64,000 bases of DNA from Jannaschia pagri (GTDB lineage: Bacteria > Pseudomonadota > Alphaproteobacteria > Rhodobacterales > Rhodobacteraceae): positions 310,001 to 374,000 of the forward strand of contig NZ_BPFH01000001.1 in assembly GCF_019655435.1 (NCBI RefSeq). The letters are read 5' to 3'. Shown piece after piece: positions 61,499-64,000 of the stretch; position 1 is the first letter of the stretch; each line of letters opens with the position of its first letter. The notes below the pieces were generated by a model that did not search any database, was not told the DNA's origin, and saw nothing but the letters and a program-made list of their open reading frames with translations. Made by a program: the position numbers and the translations under genes.

Positions 61499-62087
61499 CG
61501 CGACCTCGACGGGCGGACATTAGACGACCGGGCGACCGAAACATCGGTTTGGCGGTGCGGGATTTAGAAGACGACGTGCGCGCGCGCTGCAAAAACATCT
61601 CTGCCGTCTGATCGGCGCGGTCGGCGGCGCCGTATTCCTCTTTCAGCGACCGCAGGATGATTGCCTCAAGGCGTTTTTGGATGCCCTGCGTGAAGGTCGC
61701 AGACCATTCATCGGGGCCCGGCGCATAGGTGATTTCCATCGAGACGCCGTTGCTTTCCTCGGCGTAGACGTTGCGCCCGTCTTGCAGCCAATCAATGGGT
61801 CGGCGCTGATCGACCGGCTGGCCTACGGGGTAGACGTCACGGACATGCAGGGCACCGGCGGGGACAGAATAGCCGTAGGTAAACCCATAGGCCCCGGCCT
61901 GGCGGGCCAGCACGACGGTCGTCTCCCGCGTGAAGTGATAGTTCCCGTCCTCAAGTTCCGCCTCCACCACGCGTGGCCAGCTACGGACCAAGACGCGGTA
62001 TTCGTCGGACCCCTCCCCTTCGGAAAGGATCTCGTGCTGTCCCTGCGCCAGGAGCGCGGCATTCATGATTTGGAGCATCGAAGCCAT
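61491..62087 (-). CDS. tail tubular protein A
   Basis: 198 aa from MASMLQIMNAALLAQGQHEI. The pattern (short hydrophobic start, then RVLVRSWPRVVEAELEDGNY and RPIDWLQDGRNVYAEE) matches T7 gp11-like tail adaptor proteins. It connects portal and nozzle. It overlaps tail tube B by 8 bp. A terminator lies upstream, so it may have its own promoter or depend on read-through. Confidence 0.8.
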   Translation of the reverse strand: MASMLQIMNAALLAQGQHEILSEGEGSDEYRVLVRSWPRVVEAELEDGNYHFTRETTVVLARQAGAYGFTYGYSVPAGALHVRDVYPVGQPVDQRRPIDWLQDGRNVYAEESNGVSMEITYAPGPDEWSATFTQGIQKRLEAIILRSLKEEYGAADRADQTAEMFLQRARTSSSKSRTAKPMFRSPGRLMSARRGRGG

Positions 62088-62130
62088 GCGGGAAATAGAA
62101 ACGCGCCGCCGACGTCCAGCCATGCACGCC

Positions 62131-62164
62131 AAAAGAAAGGCCCCCGCCCTGGGGAGCGGGGACC
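62131..62164 (-). terminator. intrinsic terminator inside the late operon
   Basis: On the minus strand GGTCCCCGC and GCGGGGGCC form a 9-bp stem with one mismatch, followed by TTTCTTTT. Placed between the capsid-side genes and the tail genes, it would lower tail-gene expression relative to capsid. Confidence 0.75.
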
Positions 62165-62203
62165 TTAAGGCCGCAGGGGATCTCGGGAATTGAGTGCGGC
62201 GGC

Positions 62204-62560
62204 CTATTCGTCGTCTGCGAAAACGATCTCTTCAGTCGCAGCTTTGACCTGAGCGCGAAGGGCCGCCTGGGTGGTTCCCTTCTCGATCTTGATGCCCAGC
62301 GATGCGGCGGCCAGGATCAAGTCCTGACGATCCATATCTTCAATCGGATCAACCGGTTTAGATACGGGCTTGGCGGTCGACACCAGACGATACATGCCGC
62401 CCGACTGACGGATGTTTTCCATGGCCGTCGCTTCGGCGACGTTTTTGAGGACACCACGCGCAACGACTGCCTTGTAGGCTGCGACTTTCTTCGCATCCGG
62501 TTTTTTGTCCGTGACCGCTTTGTAGTCCGGGTTTGGCTCGATGCTTACCAAATTGGGCAC
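62204..62560 (-). CDS. phage hypothetical protein, HeH/SAP-like end
   Basis: 118 aa. Lys-rich start (VTDKKPDAKKVAAYKAVVAR), and a C-terminal helix-extension-helix-like segment (MDRQDLILAAASLGIKIEKG, TTQAALRAQVKAAT) as seen in small phage head-region proteins. It starts one base after the upstream structural gene, and the terminator follows it. Confidence 0.6.
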   Translation of the reverse strand: MPNLVSIEPNPDYKAVTDKKPDAKKVAAYKAVVARGVLKNVAEATAMENIRQSGGMYRLVSTAKPVSKPVDPIEDMDRQDLILAAASLGIKIEKGTTQAALRAQVKAATEEIVFADDE

Positions 62561-62561
62561 G

Positions 62562-62984
62562 TCACACCTCCCGCGAGATATAGGCGGAGAACGTCATCGA
62601 CGGAGCAGTCCCACCGACCTCAAGGTGCAGGTCGATATACTGATAGCGCATATCGTCCTTCTCCGTGCGGAACCGAATCTCGCCGCGGTCACCAACGGCG
62701 GACGTGTCAGTCTCAACAGAGGACACGGACGCCGCGCCCATCTCCAACGTGCCAAGGACAGTGGCATCGCTGCGACCGGGGTCGTTGTAGCCGACCATGC
62801 GGAACGTGTATTCGCCGGTCGCGGCCAAGGCTTCCACGTTCACGATCATGATGCCGTCAGTCGCCGCCGGGGCAAGCTGATCCCAGGTCGGGCCAACATA
62901 GCCCGATGCGGTGAGTGCCGCGCTATTCCGGTCCCGCTTTAGCAGGCCCGGCGCGGCGTCAAAGGCGTAGTATTTCGTCGCCAT
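62562..62984 (-). CDS. phage structural protein, capsid decoration-like
   Basis: 140 aa, beta-rich: TDGIMIVNVEALAATGEYTF, TVLGTLEMGAASVSSVETDT, MRYQYIDLHLEVGGTAPSM. It follows the capsid gene by 11 bp. It resembles the Bbp16-type proteins next to capsid in podoviruses, but from memory only. Probably a capsid decoration or minor head protein. Confidence 0.62.
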   Translation of the reverse strand: MATKYYAFDAAPGLLKRDRNSAALTASGYVGPTWDQLAPAATDGIMIVNVEALAATGEYTFRMVGYNDPGRSDATVLGTLEMGAASVSSVETDTSAVGDRGEIRFRTEKDDMRYQYIDLHLEVGGTAPSMTFSAYISREV

Positions 62985-62995
62985 GTTTGGCCTCC

Positions 62996-63958
62996 TTACT
63001 TCTGGATTGGCGCGTTGGTGATCGAGGACATGCGCAGCGCGGCGTAGGCCCCCTCAAGGCAGATGCCGTTGTCGTGTTCGACGTTGGTCCGGTAGTAGAC
63101 CGCGCCCTCTGTCAGACCGAAGTCCGTGACCTCCATCGGCGCGACTTCCAGCCCGCACAGGCCACCCTCACGGAACGAGACCACGTAGATCGAGGACGTC
63201 ACGGCAGCGCCGCCGCCGAACCCAACCTCGTTGAACGGCAGGAACTCACCCAACGGCGTGATCTCGTACCCGGTGAGGATTGGCAGTTCCCCATAGCGCG
63301 TGATGGTCTTGCCCATCTCGTCCTTGTCTTGCGTGACAAAGCCCGTGGTGCCCTGGTCCCGCGCGGCGGCTGGCAGACGCGTTTTCAGCGCCTTTGGCAT
63401 GATAAGGTGCGTCGGGTCCTCAACCAAAGAAATCGCCAAGTCCAACTGTGCGAGGGACAGGGGGCCACCACCGGCGGCGACGCTGTTTGCCAAAATCCGC
63501 GACTCGTAATTGGTGCCGTCGACGGAGTTGTTCACCGCCCGGAGACGGGTTTTCAGCCCGGTATACTCACGCGGCTGGGTGGCATTGTCGCCGTTGATGA
63601 AGGTGTCCGACCACAGCTTGGCCTTAGCCTTAATCATCATGGCTTCTTCGCGAGCGCGGCGATCAGTTCCGTGGCGGTTCACAAGAACACGATCAACGTC
63701 GAGGTTGCCCGCGACGGGGAACGTCTGCTCAACAAGATCGTTCAAGACGCCGTGACCATCGGTAGGCGTTTCGTTGATCCCACGGAACGCCATGTTGTTC
63801 GGCAATGCCCCTTCGCGCTGATAGCGATAGGAGCCCCCCGGCGCTGTCATGAACGGGATAGCGCCCATGACGTCGCTCATCTCGGGGAACATCTCAATGA
63901 CCGCACGCGCTTTGTCGTCCTCGACGGTCTTGGCGTATTCTGGAAGTGTGTGGACCAT
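62996..63958 (-). CDS. major capsid protein
   Basis: 320 aa. HK97-like features: an N-terminal helical arm (LPEYAKTVEDDKARAVIEMF), the E-loop region (SYRYQREGALPNNMAFRGIN), VNDLVEQTFPVAGNLDVDRV-type strand and the spine and A-domain (AKAKLWSDTFINGD onwards, GYEITPLGEFLPFNEVGFG). It is the size of podovirus capsids. It is the last complete gene at the right edge; the remaining 42 bp are upstream sequence. Confidence 0.78.
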   Translation of the reverse strand: MVHTLPEYAKTVEDDKARAVIEMFPEMSDVMGAIPFMTAPGGSYRYQREGALPNNMAFRGINETPTDGHGVLNDLVEQTFPVAGNLDVDRVLVNRHGTDRRAREEAMMIKAKAKLWSDTFINGDNATQPREYTGLKTRLRAVNNSVDGTNYESRILANSVAAGGGPLSLAQLDLAISLVEDPTHLIMPKALKTRLPAAARDQGTTGFVTQDKDEMGKTITRYGELPILTGYEITPLGEFLPFNEVGFGGGAAVTSSIYVVSFREGGLCGLEVAPMEVTDFGLTEGAVYYRTNVEHDNGICLEGAYAALRMSSITNAPIQK

Positions 63959-64000
63959 CGTGGCCTACCTCATTTGTTTGACATGCTTCGGGCGTTGGCA

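Larger units (their letters stand above)
38302..64000. mobile_element. podovirus-type prophage (partial, continues rightwards)
   Basis: From the second att repeat to the window edge. Plus-strand early genes (38488-42566) and a minus-strand late operon (63958 down to 42666) converge on a strong terminator. Late gene order read with transcription: capsid, small structural genes, tail tube A, tail tube B, three ejection-protein genes including a lytic transglycosylase, a further ejection protein, tail fibre, holin-like, amidase, spanins, tailspike. This is the T7-like short-tail plan. Portal, terminase, replication and integrase genes are not in view and should lie to the right. No gene is visibly broken apart from the two-frame methyltransferase. 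Confidence 0.88.

Overview
The window comes from a high-G+C alphaproteobacterial chromosome, most likely a Rhodobacteraceae (Roseobacter-type) bacterium. The host genes have that flavour (a single bifunctional RSH enzyme next to rpoZ and folK, ispH near rnhA, a peptide deformylase paired with a degenerate deformylase beside fmt), and the att repeat is a 3' half of tRNA-His(GUG) with A73, as in alphaproteobacteria. Family names rest on recognising motifs in the translations; no database search was run.

Three blocks are visible. (1) Positions 1-14956 are core chromosome, mostly on the minus strand: DUF2062, rsh, rpoZ, folK; a divergent NYN nuclease; a TRIC-like channel; rnhA; a methyltransferase; DUF3429; DUF1905; a LysE exporter; ispH; a GlsB/YeaQ membrane protein; fmt; two deformylase paralogues; and a plus-strand PatB/MalY-type lyase.

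(2) Positions 14957-38348 are an integrated element bounded by two identical 47-bp copies of the 3' part of tRNA-His. A tyrosine integrase sits at its left end. The left half (to about 26.1 kb) is a plus-strand backbone: a DUF7227-like protein, a coiled-coil HTH protein, a winged-helix protein followed by an iteron-like cluster and A+T-rich tract, orphan antitoxin-like genes, AlpA, a ParE-type toxin-antitoxin pair, a long inverted repeat, two HerA/VirD4-like ATPases, a replication-relaxation protein and a primase fragment lacking zinc ligands. Several genes here lie directly behind an extended -10 element 6-8 nt from the start codon, suggesting leaderless mRNAs. The right half is cargo, partly A+T-richer: a secreted MACPF-like candidate pore former with a Cys-rich partner, a zinc-hook SMC-like ATPase with a tiny partner, an H-NS protein, DUF3768, a serine recombinase with a res-like site, and a MerR/GspL-like fusion.

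(3) Positions 38302-64000 (running off the window) are a podovirus-type prophage starting at the second tRNA fragment. Short plus-strand early genes include a cytosine methyltransferase whose DNA is open, and motif-bearing, in two frames. A long minus-strand late operon carries capsid, tail-tube, ejection, fibre, holin-like, amidase, spanin and tailspike genes. No intact tRNA-His is present at either repeat, so the two elements probably sit in tandem in one attachment site, with the complete tRNA beyond the right edge.
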